From NCBI RefSeq assembly GCF_014287775.1, contig NZ_JACOOZ010000006.1, forward strand, positions 62,001-126,000: DNA of 64,000 nucleotides, given 5' to 3'. The translations under genes were made by a program, and so were the position numbers. The DNA is from Eubacterium_G segne. Lineage in GTDB: Bacteria > Bacillota > Clostridia > Lachnospirales > Lachnospiraceae. This document shows positions 19,360 to 29,044 of this stretch, piece after piece. The notes beneath the pieces were generated by a model, which worked only from the letters and a program-made list of their open reading frames with translations, made no database searches and had not been told where the DNA came from. Position 1 is the stretch's first letter, and each line of letters begins with the position of its first letter.

Positions 19360-19408
19360 AAAAATCACCCATTAATATTATTAGCTTTATATAAATTACA
19401 ATAACAGT

Positions 19409-19468
19409 TAATTTTTTGAAAAATTAGCATTAAAAATATTAACAGTCAGAAGTTTTCCGGGAAAACTT
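19409..19468. promoter_or_regulatory. two operator-like palindromes between divergent genes
   Basis: TAATTTTT/AAAAATTA (19409-19416, 19419-19426) and a perfect 19-bp dyad AAGTTTTCC-G-GGAAAACTT (19450-19468). A 1-nt centre makes the second more operator-like than hairpin-like. Regulator unknown. Confidence 0.4.
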
Positions 19469-19583
19469 GAAGAAATGTGTGGGATATAGTAGAATATAAA
19501 AGTTAAAGTGGGCTCAGTATACAGTTGATTCAAGATACTAAGACTTATAAATTTTATCAGGAACTGAGGATAATAATTAAAAG

Positions 19584-19994
19584 ATGATTTTAAAAGAAAA
19601 TGAATTGGATTTGGATACATATTTAAAATTGAGACAGGAAGTAGGCTGGAAAAAATTATCCAATGAACAGGCACAATGTGCCATAAATAATAGTCTTATC
19701 ACAGTTGTGGCATATGATAACCATAAGCCTGTAGGAATGGGAAGAATAGTGGGAGACGGAGCTGTTATCTGCTATATTCAGGATTTAATAGTTATTCCAT
19801 CATACCAGAAAAAAGGTGTTGGAAGAATGATTATAGACAGGCTGGTTAAATTCGCAAAGGATATTAAATTTCAGGACACGGAAATTATGCTTGATTTAAT
19901 GTGTGCAAAGGGCAGAGAAGAATTTTATAAAAAATGTGGATTTACAGCCAGACCTAATGAAAAATTAGGTCCAGGCATGATTATGTATTTATAG
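19584..19994 (+). CDS. GNAT-family N-acetyltransferase
   Basis: 136 aa single-domain GNAT. The acetyl-CoA site is visible as VIPSYQKKGVGRMII (Q/RxxGxG/A motif A), with the C-terminal FYKKCGFTARPNEKLGPGM. Substrate cannot be named. The ATG at 19584 has only a distant GAGG. It is first in a co-directional run that includes the histidine phosphatase and topoisomerase genes, though the gaps permit separate promoters. Confidence 0.85.
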   Translation: MILKENELDLDTYLKLRQEVGWKKLSNEQAQCAINNSLITVVAYDNHKPVGMGRIVGDGAVICYIQDLIVIPSYQKKGVGRMIIDRLVKFAKDIKFQDTEIMLDLMCAKGREEFYKKCGFTARPNEKLGPGMIMYL

Positions 19995-20035
19995 AAGATA
20001 CCATAAAAACTGATTTTATTATGTGAGGCAGTAAC

Positions 20036-20701
20036 ATGAATATATATTTAATTAGACACGGAAGACAGAATAGCAGGCTTTGTAATGTAGATGTGGAGCT
20101 GTCAAAGGAAGGAAGAGAGCAGGCAGATTTGCTTGGAAAAAGATTAGAAAAATATGATATAGATGCTGTTTATTCAAGTCAGCTTATTAGGGCTAAGGAA
20201 ACTGCTGATATTATTAATTCTCATCTGAACAAGCCGAGATTTATTGATGAGAGATGGCAGGAAGCTGATTTCGGCGGAATGACAGGATTGTCTAATGAAG
20301 AAATGAAGGAAAAATACGGAGACTATCTTGAAAATCGGGCAAAGATGATAGAGGATATGCCATACCCTGATGGTGGTGAAAACTGCCGGATGGTATTTGA
20401 GCGTTCCTTTGAAGCTTTGAAGGATTTAATAAAAGAGCCTTATAAGAATGTTTGCGTAGTTACCCATGGAGGGGTTTTAAGAGCATTAATTACAGGAATT
20501 ATAGGTGCAGATTACAAAAACTGGCTTACTATTGGCAGACAAATAGAAAACTGTAGTATTTCACATATTTTATATGATGAAAAAATGGGTACATTCCACA
20601 TTGAAAGATTAAACGATTTTGCTCACTTTGAGGATAAAGATTATCTTTTAAGAAAACATTTTGGAAGTGGATTTTTTAACATGAAGGACATAAAAAAATA
20701 A
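20036..20701 (+). CDS. histidine phosphatase (phosphoglycerate-mutase-like) family protein
   Basis: 221 aa. LIRHG at the N terminus carries the phospho-accepting His, and VVTHGGVLR the second His. The size and WQEADFGGMTG segment match CobC/GpmB-like phosphatases rather than glycolytic mutases. Substrate is unknown. A GAGG ribosome binding site precedes the ATG; the topoisomerase B gene starts 18 bp downstream. Confidence 0.87.
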   Translation: MNIYLIRHGRQNSRLCNVDVELSKEGREQADLLGKRLEKYDIDAVYSSQLIRAKETADIINSHLNKPRFIDERWQEADFGGMTGLSNEEMKEKYGDYLENRAKMIEDMPYPDGGENCRMVFERSFEALKDLIKEPYKNVCVVTHGGVLRALITGIIGADYKNWLTIGRQIENCSISHILYDEKMGTFHIERLNDFAHFEDKDYLLRKHFGSGFFNMKDIKK

Positions 20702-20719
20702 ATTTAAACAGGAGAAATC

Positions 20720-22630
20720 ATGGCATCAAATAATTATGATGGAAATAGTATTTCCGTTTTAGAGGGATTAGATCCGGTAAGAAAAAGACCGGGAATGTAT
20801 ATAGGAAGTGTTGGAACAAAGGGACTTAACCACCTTATTTATGAAATAGTGGATAATTCGGTAGATGAGCATTTAGCAGGCTATTGTTCCGAAATAAAGG
20901 TCACATTGGAAAAAGACGGCTCTGCAACTATTGTGGACAACGGAAGAGGTATACCTGTTGACTTAAACGAGCAGACAGGAAGACCGGCGGTAGAAGTTGT
21001 ATTTACCACCCTTCATGCGGGAGGTAAGTTTGGAGACGGGAACTACAAAATATCCGGTGGACTTCATGGTGTTGGTTCATCAGTAGTTAATGCACTTTCC
21101 CTTTGGTTAGAGGTAGATGTAAAGCGTGATGGTAAAATATATAACCAACGTTATGAACAAGGAAAAATCAGTTACGATTTAAAGCAGGTAGGAACCTGTA
21201 GAAAAAATGACACAGGAACAACTGTAAGATTTTTCCCTGACGGAGAAATTTTTGAAAAAATATATTTTAAGGCGGATGCCATAAAAAGCAGATTACATGA
21301 AACAGCATACTTAAATCCGGAACTTACCATTGTTTTTGAAAACAAAAGGGTAGGGGAAGAAGAAACAGTAACTTTCCACGAGGCTGACGGTATAAAGGCA
21401 TTTATCAGTGACATGAATAAAGATAAGGAAAAGGTTACTGATATTATTTATTTCAAAAAAGAGTCAGACGGAATCGAGGTAGAAGTGGCTTTTCAGTATA
21501 TAAATGAATTTACGGAGAATATCTCAGGATTTTGTAATAACATTTATACTCAGGAAGGTGGAACTCACATTACAGGGTTTAAGTCAGTTTTAACTTCCAC
21601 TATTAATCAGTATGCAAGGGAGCTGGGAATATTAAAGGAAAAGGATAATAATTTTACGGGAGCTGATGTAAGAAACGGCTTGGTGGCTGTTGTGGCAGTA
21701 AAACATCCTGACCCTAGATTTGAAGGACAGACCAAAACAAAGCTGGACAATCCTGATGCAGAAAAGGTTACAAAAAACATTACAGGGGAACAGCTTACAT
21801 TGTTCTTTGACAAGAATTTAGAAACTTTGAAAAATGTTATTTCCTGTGCGGAAAAGTCTGCCAAAATCAGAAAGGCAGAGGAGAGAACCAAAACAAATCT
21901 TTTAACAAAAAGCAAGTTCTCCATTGACAGCAACGGAAAATTATCTAACTGTGAAAGCAGAAAGCCGGAGGAATGTGAAATATTTATAGTGGAGGGTGAT
22001 TCCGCCGGAGGCTCTGCAAAAAGTGCCAGAAACAGAAGAACTCAGGCAATTATGCCTATAAGAGGAAAAATCCTGAACGTTGAAAAGGCTACAATGGACA
22101 AGGTTTTGGCAAATGCTGAAATTAAAACTATGATAAATGCCTTTGGCTGTGGATTTTCGGAAGGCTATGGAAATGATTTTGACATAGACAAGCTTAGATT
22201 TAACAAGATTATCATTATGACTGATGCCGACGTTGACGGGGCACACATTGATACTCTTTTGCTTACATTTTTCTATAGATTTATGCCGGAACTTATTACC
22301 CACGGACATGTTTATCTGGCAACACCACCTCTTTATAAGGTAGTGCCTAAAAAGGGTGAAGGCGAATATTTATATGATGACAAGGCATTGGAAAAATACA
22401 GAAAGAATCATAAGGGATTTACATTGCAAAGATATAAAGGTTTAGGTGAAATGGATGCAGACCAGCTTTGGGATACCACACTTAATCCTGAAACGAGAAT
22501 ATTAAAACAGGTTGAAATAGAAGATGCAAAAATGGCAAGCGATATTACAAGTATGCTTATGGGAAGTGAAGTTGCACCAAGACGTGAATTTATTTATACC
22601 CATGCCACTGATGCAGAATTGGATATTTAG
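20720..22630 (+). CDS. parE: type IIA topoisomerase subunit B (GyrB/ParE)
   Basis: 636 aa ATPase subunit. The GHKL fold is complete: EIVDNSVDEHLAG, DNGRGIPVD, GGLHGVGSSVVNALS and QTKTKL. The Toprim domain has EGDSAGGSAK and TDADVDGAHI, and the C terminus LQRYKGLGEMDADQLW. Toprim details (TDADVDGAH) are more GyrB-like, but the partner gene 8 bp downstream lacks a GyrA box, so the pair more likely acts as a decatenase (topoisomerase IV) beside a gyrase elsewhere. The symbol reflects that inference. AGGAG precedes the ATG. Confidence 0.85.
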   Translation: MASNNYDGNSISVLEGLDPVRKRPGMYIGSVGTKGLNHLIYEIVDNSVDEHLAGYCSEIKVTLEKDGSATIVDNGRGIPVDLNEQTGRPAVEVVFTTLHAGGKFGDGNYKISGGLHGVGSSVVNALSLWLEVDVKRDGKIYNQRYEQGKISYDLKQVGTCRKNDTGTTVRFFPDGEIFEKIYFKADAIKSRLHETAYLNPELTIVFENKRVGEEETVTFHEADGIKAFISDMNKDKEKVTDIIYFKKESDGIEVEVAFQYINEFTENISGFCNNIYTQEGGTHITGFKSVLTSTINQYARELGILKEKDNNFTGADVRNGLVAVVAVKHPDPRFEGQTKTKLDNPDAEKVTKNITGEQLTLFFDKNLETLKNVISCAEKSAKIRKAEERTKTNLLTKSKFSIDSNGKLSNCESRKPEECEIFIVEGDSAGGSAKSARNRRTQAIMPIRGKILNVEKATMDKVLANAEIKTMINAFGCGFSEGYGNDFDIDKLRFNKIIIMTDADVDGAHIDTLLLTFFYRFMPELITHGHVYLATPPLYKVVPKKGEGEYLYDDKALEKYRKNHKGFTLQRYKGLGEMDADQLWDTTLNPETRILKQVEIEDAKMASDITSMLMGSEVAPRREFIYTHATDAELDI

Positions 22631-22638
22631 GAGATATT

Positions 22639-25032
22639 ATGGCTGAACAGATAATAAAAACAGAGTATTCGGAAATAATGCAGAAAAGCTACATTGATTA
22701 TGCAATGAGTGTAATTTGTGCAAGAGCCCTTCCGGATGCCAGAGACGGACTAAAGCCGGTACAAAGACGTGTGCTTTATGCCATGGATGAGCTGGGGTTA
22801 AATTATGATAAGCCTCACAGAAAGTCAGCACGTATAGTAGGTGATACCATGGGTAAATATCATCCTCATGGTGACAGCTCCATATACGAAACTCTTGTAG
22901 TTTTGGCTCAGGATTTTAAAAAAGGCATGGCGTTAGTAGACGGTCATGGTAATTTCGGCTCCATAGAAGGAGACGGCGCTGCGGCAATGCGTTACACAGA
23001 GGCAAAGCTAAAGAAGTTTACACAGGATGTGTATTTAGCTGACCTTGATAAAGACGTTGTTGATTTTATGCCAAACTTTGATGAAACAGAGAAGGAACCG
23101 GTGGTTTTACCTGTAAGAGTTCCAAACCTTTTGGTAAATGGTGCCGAGGGTATTGCAGTAGGTATGGCAACTAACATTCCTACCCATAATTTAGGGGAAG
23201 TTATTGATGCAGTTATTGCCTATATGGATAATAATGATATTACCACTGAACAGCTTTTAAATATAATGCCGGGACCTGATTTCCCAACAGGGGGCATTGT
23301 AGCTAATAAGTCAGACCTTTTAGATATTTATAAAACAGGTGTAGGTAAATTAAAATTACGTGGAAAGCTTGTTTATGAAAAAGGAAAAGGCAGGGAAAAA
23401 GACAGACTTGTGGTAACGGAAATTCCATATACCATGATTGGAACAGGAATCAGCAAGTTTATATCAGATGTTATTGATTTAGTTGAAACAAAAAAGACAA
23501 CGGATATAGTGGATATTTCCAATGCCTCTGACAAAAACGGCATGAGAATTATCCTTGAACTGAAAAAAGGTGCAGATGTTGAAAAATTAAAAAACATGCT
23601 GTACAAAAAAACTAAGTTAGAGGACACCTTTGGTGTGAATATGCTAGCCATTGCCGATGGAAGACCTGAAGTAATGGGACTTAGAAGCATTATAAAGTAC
23701 AATGTGGATTTCCAGTATGATTTGGCTACAAGAAAGTATACTACATTACTTAATAAGGCATTAGAGCAGAAGGAAATTAAGGAAGGTCTTATAAAGGCAA
23801 CTAATATTATTGATTTAATAATAGAAATAATAAGAGGATGCCAAAGCCAGAAGCAGGTTAAGGAATGTCTTGTTACGGGAAAAACAGAGGGGATTAAATT
23901 TAAGCATCCGGAATCTGAAATACTTGCAGGAAATTTATGCTTTACCGAAAGACAGGCTCAGGCTATTTTAGACCTTAGATTATCAAAACTTATTGGTCTT
24001 GAAATTATGGCTCTCCAGAAGGAATATGAAGAGTTGGTCAATAAAATCGGTGAATATGAGGATATTCTTGGTAGCAGAAAGGTAATGACTAAGACTATCA
24101 AAAAGGATCTTCAAAAAATTAAGAAGGAATATGACGTTGAGAGACGTACATTAATTGAAGATGGAAGGGAAGCTGTTTTTGATGAAAATGCCTTTGTAGA
24201 GCAGGAAGTAGTTTTTGTTCAGGACAAGTTCGGTTATGCCAAATTACTTGATCCGGCAGCATTTGACAGAAACAGGGAGTCAGTAACTACAGATAACAAA
24301 TATTATTTTAACTGTATGAACACTGATACGATTTGTATTTTTACGGATAATGGAAATGTTCATCAGATTAAGGTAGCAAAAATTCCAACTAAAAAAGTCA
24401 GGGAAAAAGGTGTACCTATTGACAATCTGGGAAATTACAGCAGTGAGGGAGAAAGCATTGTTGCTTTAATGTCCTCTAATATGATAAAAGACAAAAAGCT
24501 ATTATTTACCACAAAACTTGGAATGATTAAGTTAGTAGATGGAAGTGAATTTGAAACTAACAGAAAGACAATGGCTGCCACAAAACTTGGAAAAGATGAT
24601 GAGCTTGTGTCTGTAAAGATTACAAGAGTATCAGAAAGAGAAGCGGTACCGGATGACTTTGAAATGCCTGTTATGCTTTCAGGTGGTTCAGATGACTTTG
24701 AATCATTAGATTACGAGCAGATGGAATTTGGTCAGATGGACAATATGGTGGATGTGCCTGTGGAAACTGAGCTTAGATACACAAGAGAAATTCTTGTGAT
24801 ACAGACAGAGGAAGGCATATTCTTAAGATTTCCAATTAAGGAAGTCCCTGAAATGAAAAAATCTACATTAGGCGTTAAAGGTATAAAACTTAATGCAAAT
24901 GATTATGTTTCCAATGTTTACCTTCTTGATGTAGGCGATAATGAAGTGGTAGAATATAAAGGAAAACAGGTGGATTTGAGAAAGTTAAAAATTGGAAAAC
25001 GAGGAACCAAGGGAGTAAAAGTAAGACGCTAG
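22639..25032 (+). CDS. parC: type IIA topoisomerase subunit A (ParC-like, no GyrA box)
   Basis: 797 aa DNA-cleaving subunit. The N-terminal breakage-reunion domain has RALPDARDGLKPVQRR, YHPHGDSSIYE and RYTEAKL with the catalytic Tyr. The quinolone-determining positions are Ser and Glu (GDSSIYE), the drug-sensitive Gram-positive ParC pattern. The C-terminal beta-pinwheel begins VVFVQDKFGYAKLLD, and where GyrA has QRRGGKG this protein has DRNRESV, so the DNA-wrapping box is absent. An acidic insert lies near 670-710 and the tail is basic (KRGTKGVKVRR). This supports a relaxing/decatenating rather than supercoiling enzyme. Confidence 0.87.
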   Translation: MAEQIIKTEYSEIMQKSYIDYAMSVICARALPDARDGLKPVQRRVLYAMDELGLNYDKPHRKSARIVGDTMGKYHPHGDSSIYETLVVLAQDFKKGMALVDGHGNFGSIEGDGAAAMRYTEAKLKKFTQDVYLADLDKDVVDFMPNFDETEKEPVVLPVRVPNLLVNGAEGIAVGMATNIPTHNLGEVIDAVIAYMDNNDITTEQLLNIMPGPDFPTGGIVANKSDLLDIYKTGVGKLKLRGKLVYEKGKGREKDRLVVTEIPYTMIGTGISKFISDVIDLVETKKTTDIVDISNASDKNGMRIILELKKGADVEKLKNMLYKKTKLEDTFGVNMLAIADGRPEVMGLRSIIKYNVDFQYDLATRKYTTLLNKALEQKEIKEGLIKATNIIDLIIEIIRGCQSQKQVKECLVTGKTEGIKFKHPESEILAGNLCFTERQAQAILDLRLSKLIGLEIMALQKEYEELVNKIGEYEDILGSRKVMTKTIKKDLQKIKKEYDVERRTLIEDGREAVFDENAFVEQEVVFVQDKFGYAKLLDPAAFDRNRESVTTDNKYYFNCMNTDTICIFTDNGNVHQIKVAKIPTKKVREKGVPIDNLGNYSSEGESIVALMSSNMIKDKKLLFTTKLGMIKLVDGSEFETNRKTMAATKLGKDDELVSVKITRVSEREAVPDDFEMPVMLSGGSDDFESLDYEQMEFGQMDNMVDVPVETELRYTREILVIQTEEGIFLRFPIKEVPEMKKSTLGVKGIKLNANDYVSNVYLLDVGDNEVVEYKGKQVDLRKLKIGKRGTKGVKVRR

Positions 25033-25068
25033 TAAGTGTCTTTTAGTTAGGACAGTTAGAGAGGTATT

Positions 25069-27225
25069 ATGAGAGTACATAAGAATAGATTATTTAATGT
25101 TGTTATTTCCATAATCATGGTAGTTGCTATGGTTGCTACTTTGTGTACGACTTTTGAAGCGGAAAGTGAAACTGTAAGTGCAGCTACGGCATTTGAAAAA
25201 AGTATAAGTAAATTTCCGGATAGCTATAAGCCGTACCTTCGTGCATTACATAGCAAATATCCAAAGTGGAAATTTGTACCTTATAATACAGGAATATATT
25301 TTGATACGGCAGTTTCAGAAGAATACAAGGATAATAAAAGTCTTATTGAAAATGCCTACAGTAAATTCCTTAAGTCAAATGCTTCGGGAGATTACAATGC
25401 ATCAACAGGTAAATATATTCCTAAAGATGGAGGAAACTGGGTTTCGGCTTCAAAAAATGCCATTGCGTATTTCATGGATCCAAGGAATTTTTTAGATGCT
25501 GAACATATATATATGTTTGAGCAGTTGTCCTATGATAGTGCTACTCAGACCCAGGCAGGTGTTGAGGCCATATTAGATGGTTCTTTTATGTATAAAACTA
25601 ATATTGGTTACATAACTACAGCAGGAAAATATAAGGCAAGCAATACACTTTTTTCCAGTAAGATATTAGAAGCTGCAAAAAAAGCTGATGTAAGTGCATA
25701 TTATATTGCATCAAGAATCCTTCAGGAAGTAGGAACAAAAAAGAACGCAAAATATGCAGGAATGGGAGCCAGTGGAAGTGTATCAGGTCAGTATTCAAAG
25801 ACATACACCGGAATATATAATTTCTACAATATAGGAGCTTATTCCAGTGCTAATCCTATAGCAAACGGATTGGCATGGGCAAGTAACAGAAAGGATAAAA
25901 CTTATAACAGACCTTGGACTAAGCCGGGAAAATCCATTATAGGCGGTGCATCGTATATAGGTGAAAAGTACATAAATTGTGGACAGAACACTACATATTA
26001 TCAGCGATTTAATGTAAACAAAGGTTCAAAGTATGCACTATATACTCACCAGTATATGACAAATGTTTACGGTGCAGCATCAGAGGCAGCATATACTTCA
26101 GAGGCATATGATGATTTGGGAATAGCTCCTCTTGCAAAGACATTTGTTATTCCATATTTTAAAAATATGCCGGGAGAAAACAGTACAGTAAGATTGGGAG
26201 CTCCCTCAAAGTCAGGGGAAACAATTGCTTCAGTAAACTTAAGAAAAAAACCGGGAACTAATTCAGCTAAGGTAATTACTTTATCTAAGGGAGATAAGGT
26301 GTCAGTATCAGGTGGTTGTATGACAAAAGTGTCTTATGGTACAGCATGGCTTAGTAATCCTTACTGGTATAAGGTATCCCTTGTAAAAAACGGTAAAAGT
26401 TATTCGGGATATTTAGCAGCAACCTATGTAAGTTTATCTGACGAATATAGTGTAGCAGTGGGAAGCAAATATAAATTACCGGTTAGTGTAAGTAAAGGCG
26501 AAACAATATACTATATGTCAGATAATCCGGCAATAGCAACTGTTAATAATTCAGGAAATGTAACAGGTGTTAAAGCAGGAAGTGTTACAATAAGGGCATT
26601 TTTAGGCTCAGGAAGTATGAGTGCCGTATCAGTTAAAGTAGGTGGTACCACTACAGTTGCAAAGCCTAAAAGACCTGTAGCCAAAGCAGCTTCAGCTAAT
26701 TATAATTCTGTTAAATTATCATGGCAGAAAGAAGAAGGGGTTACAGGATATATAGTTTACAGAAGAAATTCTAAAGGTCAGTATACATTAAAAAAAATAA
26801 TAGAAAGTCCGGTATCTTCATATACAGACAGTGGACTTACTACAGGAACAGAATATTCATATAAGGTTAAGGCATATAGACTGGCTGTAAACGGAACAAA
26901 AGTAAAAAGTGCCGTTTCAGAAGCTGTTAATGCAATACCGATACCTTCAAGAGTTTCCATTACATCCATTAAATCAGTAGGAAGCAGTGTTAAGCTAACA
27001 TGGAAGAGAATAGATGGAGCCGGTGGATATAAAATATACAGGAGTAATAAAAAGACAGGAGAATATGTACAGGTAGGTAAGGTATATGGAAATAAGAGAT
27101 TTACATATACCAATAAGAAAGTAAAGGGCGGCAAAACATATTATTATAAGGTTGCTGCTTATAAAAAAGCGTCAGGACAGGTGATTTATGGAAATAAATC
27201 AAAGGTTAAGTCTATAAAGAAATAA
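25069..27225 (+). CDS. secreted cell-wall glucosaminidase (GH73-like) with SH3, Big_2-like and Fn3 domains
   Basis: 718 aa. A signal peptide (about 1-39) is followed by the Lachnospiraceae-type glucosaminidase region, FPDSYKPYLRALHSKYPKWKF, then the muramidase-like fold with a likely catalytic Glu in ASRILQEVGT and YNFYNIGAY. Next are an SH3b segment (VNLRKKPGTNSAKV), a Big_2-like Ig domain (NPAIATVNNSGNVTGVKAG) and two Fn3 domains with YYYKVAAYKK-type strands. It should cleave the glycan strands of peptidoglycan during growth or separation. GAGAGG precedes the ATG; it follows parC after 36 bp. Confidence 0.85.
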   Translation: MRVHKNRLFNVVISIIMVVAMVATLCTTFEAESETVSAATAFEKSISKFPDSYKPYLRALHSKYPKWKFVPYNTGIYFDTAVSEEYKDNKSLIENAYSKFLKSNASGDYNASTGKYIPKDGGNWVSASKNAIAYFMDPRNFLDAEHIYMFEQLSYDSATQTQAGVEAILDGSFMYKTNIGYITTAGKYKASNTLFSSKILEAAKKADVSAYYIASRILQEVGTKKNAKYAGMGASGSVSGQYSKTYTGIYNFYNIGAYSSANPIANGLAWASNRKDKTYNRPWTKPGKSIIGGASYIGEKYINCGQNTTYYQRFNVNKGSKYALYTHQYMTNVYGAASEAAYTSEAYDDLGIAPLAKTFVIPYFKNMPGENSTVRLGAPSKSGETIASVNLRKKPGTNSAKVITLSKGDKVSVSGGCMTKVSYGTAWLSNPYWYKVSLVKNGKSYSGYLAATYVSLSDEYSVAVGSKYKLPVSVSKGETIYYMSDNPAIATVNNSGNVTGVKAGSVTIRAFLGSGSMSAVSVKVGGTTTVAKPKRPVAKAASANYNSVKLSWQKEEGVTGYIVYRRNSKGQYTLKKIIESPVSSYTDSGLTTGTEYSYKVKAYRLAVNGTKVKSAVSEAVNAIPIPSRVSITSIKSVGSSVKLTWKRIDGAGGYKIYRSNKKTGEYVQVGKVYGNKRFTYTNKKVKGGKTYYYKVAAYKKASGQVIYGNKSKVKSIKK

Positions 27226-27254
27226 TGTATAAAATTACTCAGCAGGAGGCAGTA

Positions 27255-28043
27255 ATGATTAATTTTATAGTTTGCGGATTAGAGAATACGTTATTATATG
27301 AAAATAAGAACAAAATTGATGATAGAACAATTGAATTAATATCTGAACTTAATGCCAATGGTGTCAAGTTTGCCGTGGCAACAGGCAGAAATTATGATGC
27401 AGTTAAGCCTTTATTTGGGAATGTAAAAAATGACATTGTTTATATATGTAATGACGGTGGTGTGGTGATTTATCAGGACAAGGTGATTAGCAAGACACCT
27501 ATTGACAGGTTAGTATGTATGGAAGTTGTGTCTGAAATTGAAAAAAATGATAAATTTATAAGGCGTTTTAAACTGCTATTTTCAGATGAACGGGGGGCAA
27601 TGACTAACACCCATGATATTGATTTTATTAATTATCTTAAAAACATGGGAGTTGAGCCGGAGTACATAAGAGACACTAAAGAGCTTAACGGAGATGTAAA
27701 TAAAATAACAATTTGTGCCAGAGATGGATTTGATGGGGAAACATATGAATATTTTTATAATAAATGGGCAGGTAAGGCTCATGTTTCCATTTCAAGTCCT
27801 GAACAAATGTATATAACCGGAGAATATGTTACAAAGGGAATGGCAATTGCCCTTTTACAGCATGTATTTAATATATCTCAGGAAGATACAGTGATTTTTG
27901 GCGGTGGATATAGTGATATAGATATGTTTGAGCATTGTTTTTACAGTTATGCAATGCAATGGTCTGATGCCGAGGTTAAAAGAGCGGCTAAGCATATTAC
28001 TGAAAATGTAAATACTATTTTAGAAGATGTAATGAGAATGTAA
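27255..28043 (+). CDS. HAD-IIB (Cof-like) protein lacking the nucleophile Asp
   Basis: 262 aa; the start ATG at 27255 has AGGAGG, unlike the earlier in-frame ATG at 27225. The fold is that of Cof-type phosphatases: VATGRNYDAV (motif II), K194 in VTKGMAIALLQ (motif III). The two Asp motifs are degenerate. DxDGTL is GLENTLL (G8 for the nucleophile, E10), and GDxxND is GGGYSD (G217 for Asp). Standard phosphomonoesterase chemistry is therefore not expected. The frame is intact and the gene lies tightly between two wall/secretion genes, so a binding or regulatory role is possible (inference). Confidence 0.78.
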   Translation: MINFIVCGLENTLLYENKNKIDDRTIELISELNANGVKFAVATGRNYDAVKPLFGNVKNDIVYICNDGGVVIYQDKVISKTPIDRLVCMEVVSEIEKNDKFIRRFKLLFSDERGAMTNTHDIDFINYLKNMGVEPEYIRDTKELNGDVNKITICARDGFDGETYEYFYNKWAGKAHVSISSPEQMYITGEYVTKGMAIALLQHVFNISQEDTVIFGGGYSDIDMFEHCFYSYAMQWSDAEVKRAAKHITENVNTILEDVMRM

Positions 28044-28056
28044 TCTGGAGGATATA

Positions 28057-29043
28057 ATGAGAAAAAAACAGATTGGAATAAAATGTATGGCTATAAGTCT
28101 GGTTATGGCATGTTCGGTACTTAATTTTACCGGATGCAGTATAGGTGATAATACACCGATAATTGGAAATATTACAGGACTTAAGTCAAATCAGATGTTT
28201 AAAATAGATGAGTTAGTTTGCAGCAAGTCAGAGTATATGATTTGTCTTCTTGATACTGCAAAACAATATGCAAAGGATTTTGGTGGCAGCGTTGACTGGA
28301 AAAATAAAATAAGTGACCATAAGACATTAGAGGAGTTTGTAAAGGATAAGGTAAAAGAGAGTATAACTGTTAAATATGCATTGGCAGCTATGGCAAAGAA
28401 GAATAATGTTACCCTTTCAGATACTGAAAAAACTGAGGTGAGTAAGCAGGCATCACAGTATTATAAGGCTATGACAGATTCAGAAAAGGATTATACCGAT
28501 GCAAAAGAAGCTGATGTGGAGAATTTGTGCGAAAAATACAAATTGGCTGAAAAAGTATATTCAGGTATTACTGAACATGTAGGAGATGACATTAGCGAGG
28601 AAGACGCAAGAGTTATTAAAATTCAATATATAAAAATGGATTCATCTAAAACAAAGGTTTCAAAAATTAAATCTACATTAAATGAAGTAAAAAGTGTGGT
28701 TGAAGGGGGCTATCAGGAGTTTTCCCGTGAAGCAAAGCAGTATAGCGTTGATAGCACAGTGGAAAAAGACATAAAGAAGAGTGAGGCTACTCTTAAGTAT
28801 GAAACGGAAGCATTCAACCTTACAAAGGGAAAAATCAGTGATATTATAGAAGATGGAGACAGCTATTATCTGGTGTACTGTGTCAACAATTATATTAAGG
28901 ACAAGACAACAGAGAATAAAAAGGATATGGTTGAAAAGGCAAAGGAAGCAGCTTTTAATGAACAATACAGTAAATTTATAGACGGGTCTAAAAATCAGTT
29001 CAATGATAAACAATGGAAGAAAATAGAGCTTCCAAGCCTGTAG
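28057..29043 (+). CDS. PrsA/SurA-like lipoprotein, degenerate parvulin domain
   Basis: 328 aa with a lipobox (LNFTGC, lipidated Cys about 27). Helix-rich SurA_N-like region (about 50-180) then a short region with parvulin-like layout (ARVIKIQYIKMD, EFSREAKQYS, KGKISDIIEDGDSYYLVYCV). The usual HILV start and active-site residues of PPIC domains are not obvious, so chaperoning of secreted proteins is more likely than isomerase activity. GGAGG precedes the ATG. It ends one base from the end of the convergent Crp/Fnr gene. Confidence 0.75.
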   Translation: MRKKQIGIKCMAISLVMACSVLNFTGCSIGDNTPIIGNITGLKSNQMFKIDELVCSKSEYMICLLDTAKQYAKDFGGSVDWKNKISDHKTLEEFVKDKVKESITVKYALAAMAKKNNVTLSDTEKTEVSKQASQYYKAMTDSEKDYTDAKEADVENLCEKYKLAEKVYSGITEHVGDDISEEDARVIKIQYIKMDSSKTKVSKIKSTLNEVKSVVEGGYQEFSREAKQYSVDSTVEKDIKKSEATLKYETEAFNLTKGKISDIIEDGDSYYLVYCVNNYIKDKTTENKKDMVEKAKEAAFNEQYSKFIDGSKNQFNDKQWKKIELPSL

Positions 29044-29044
29044 A

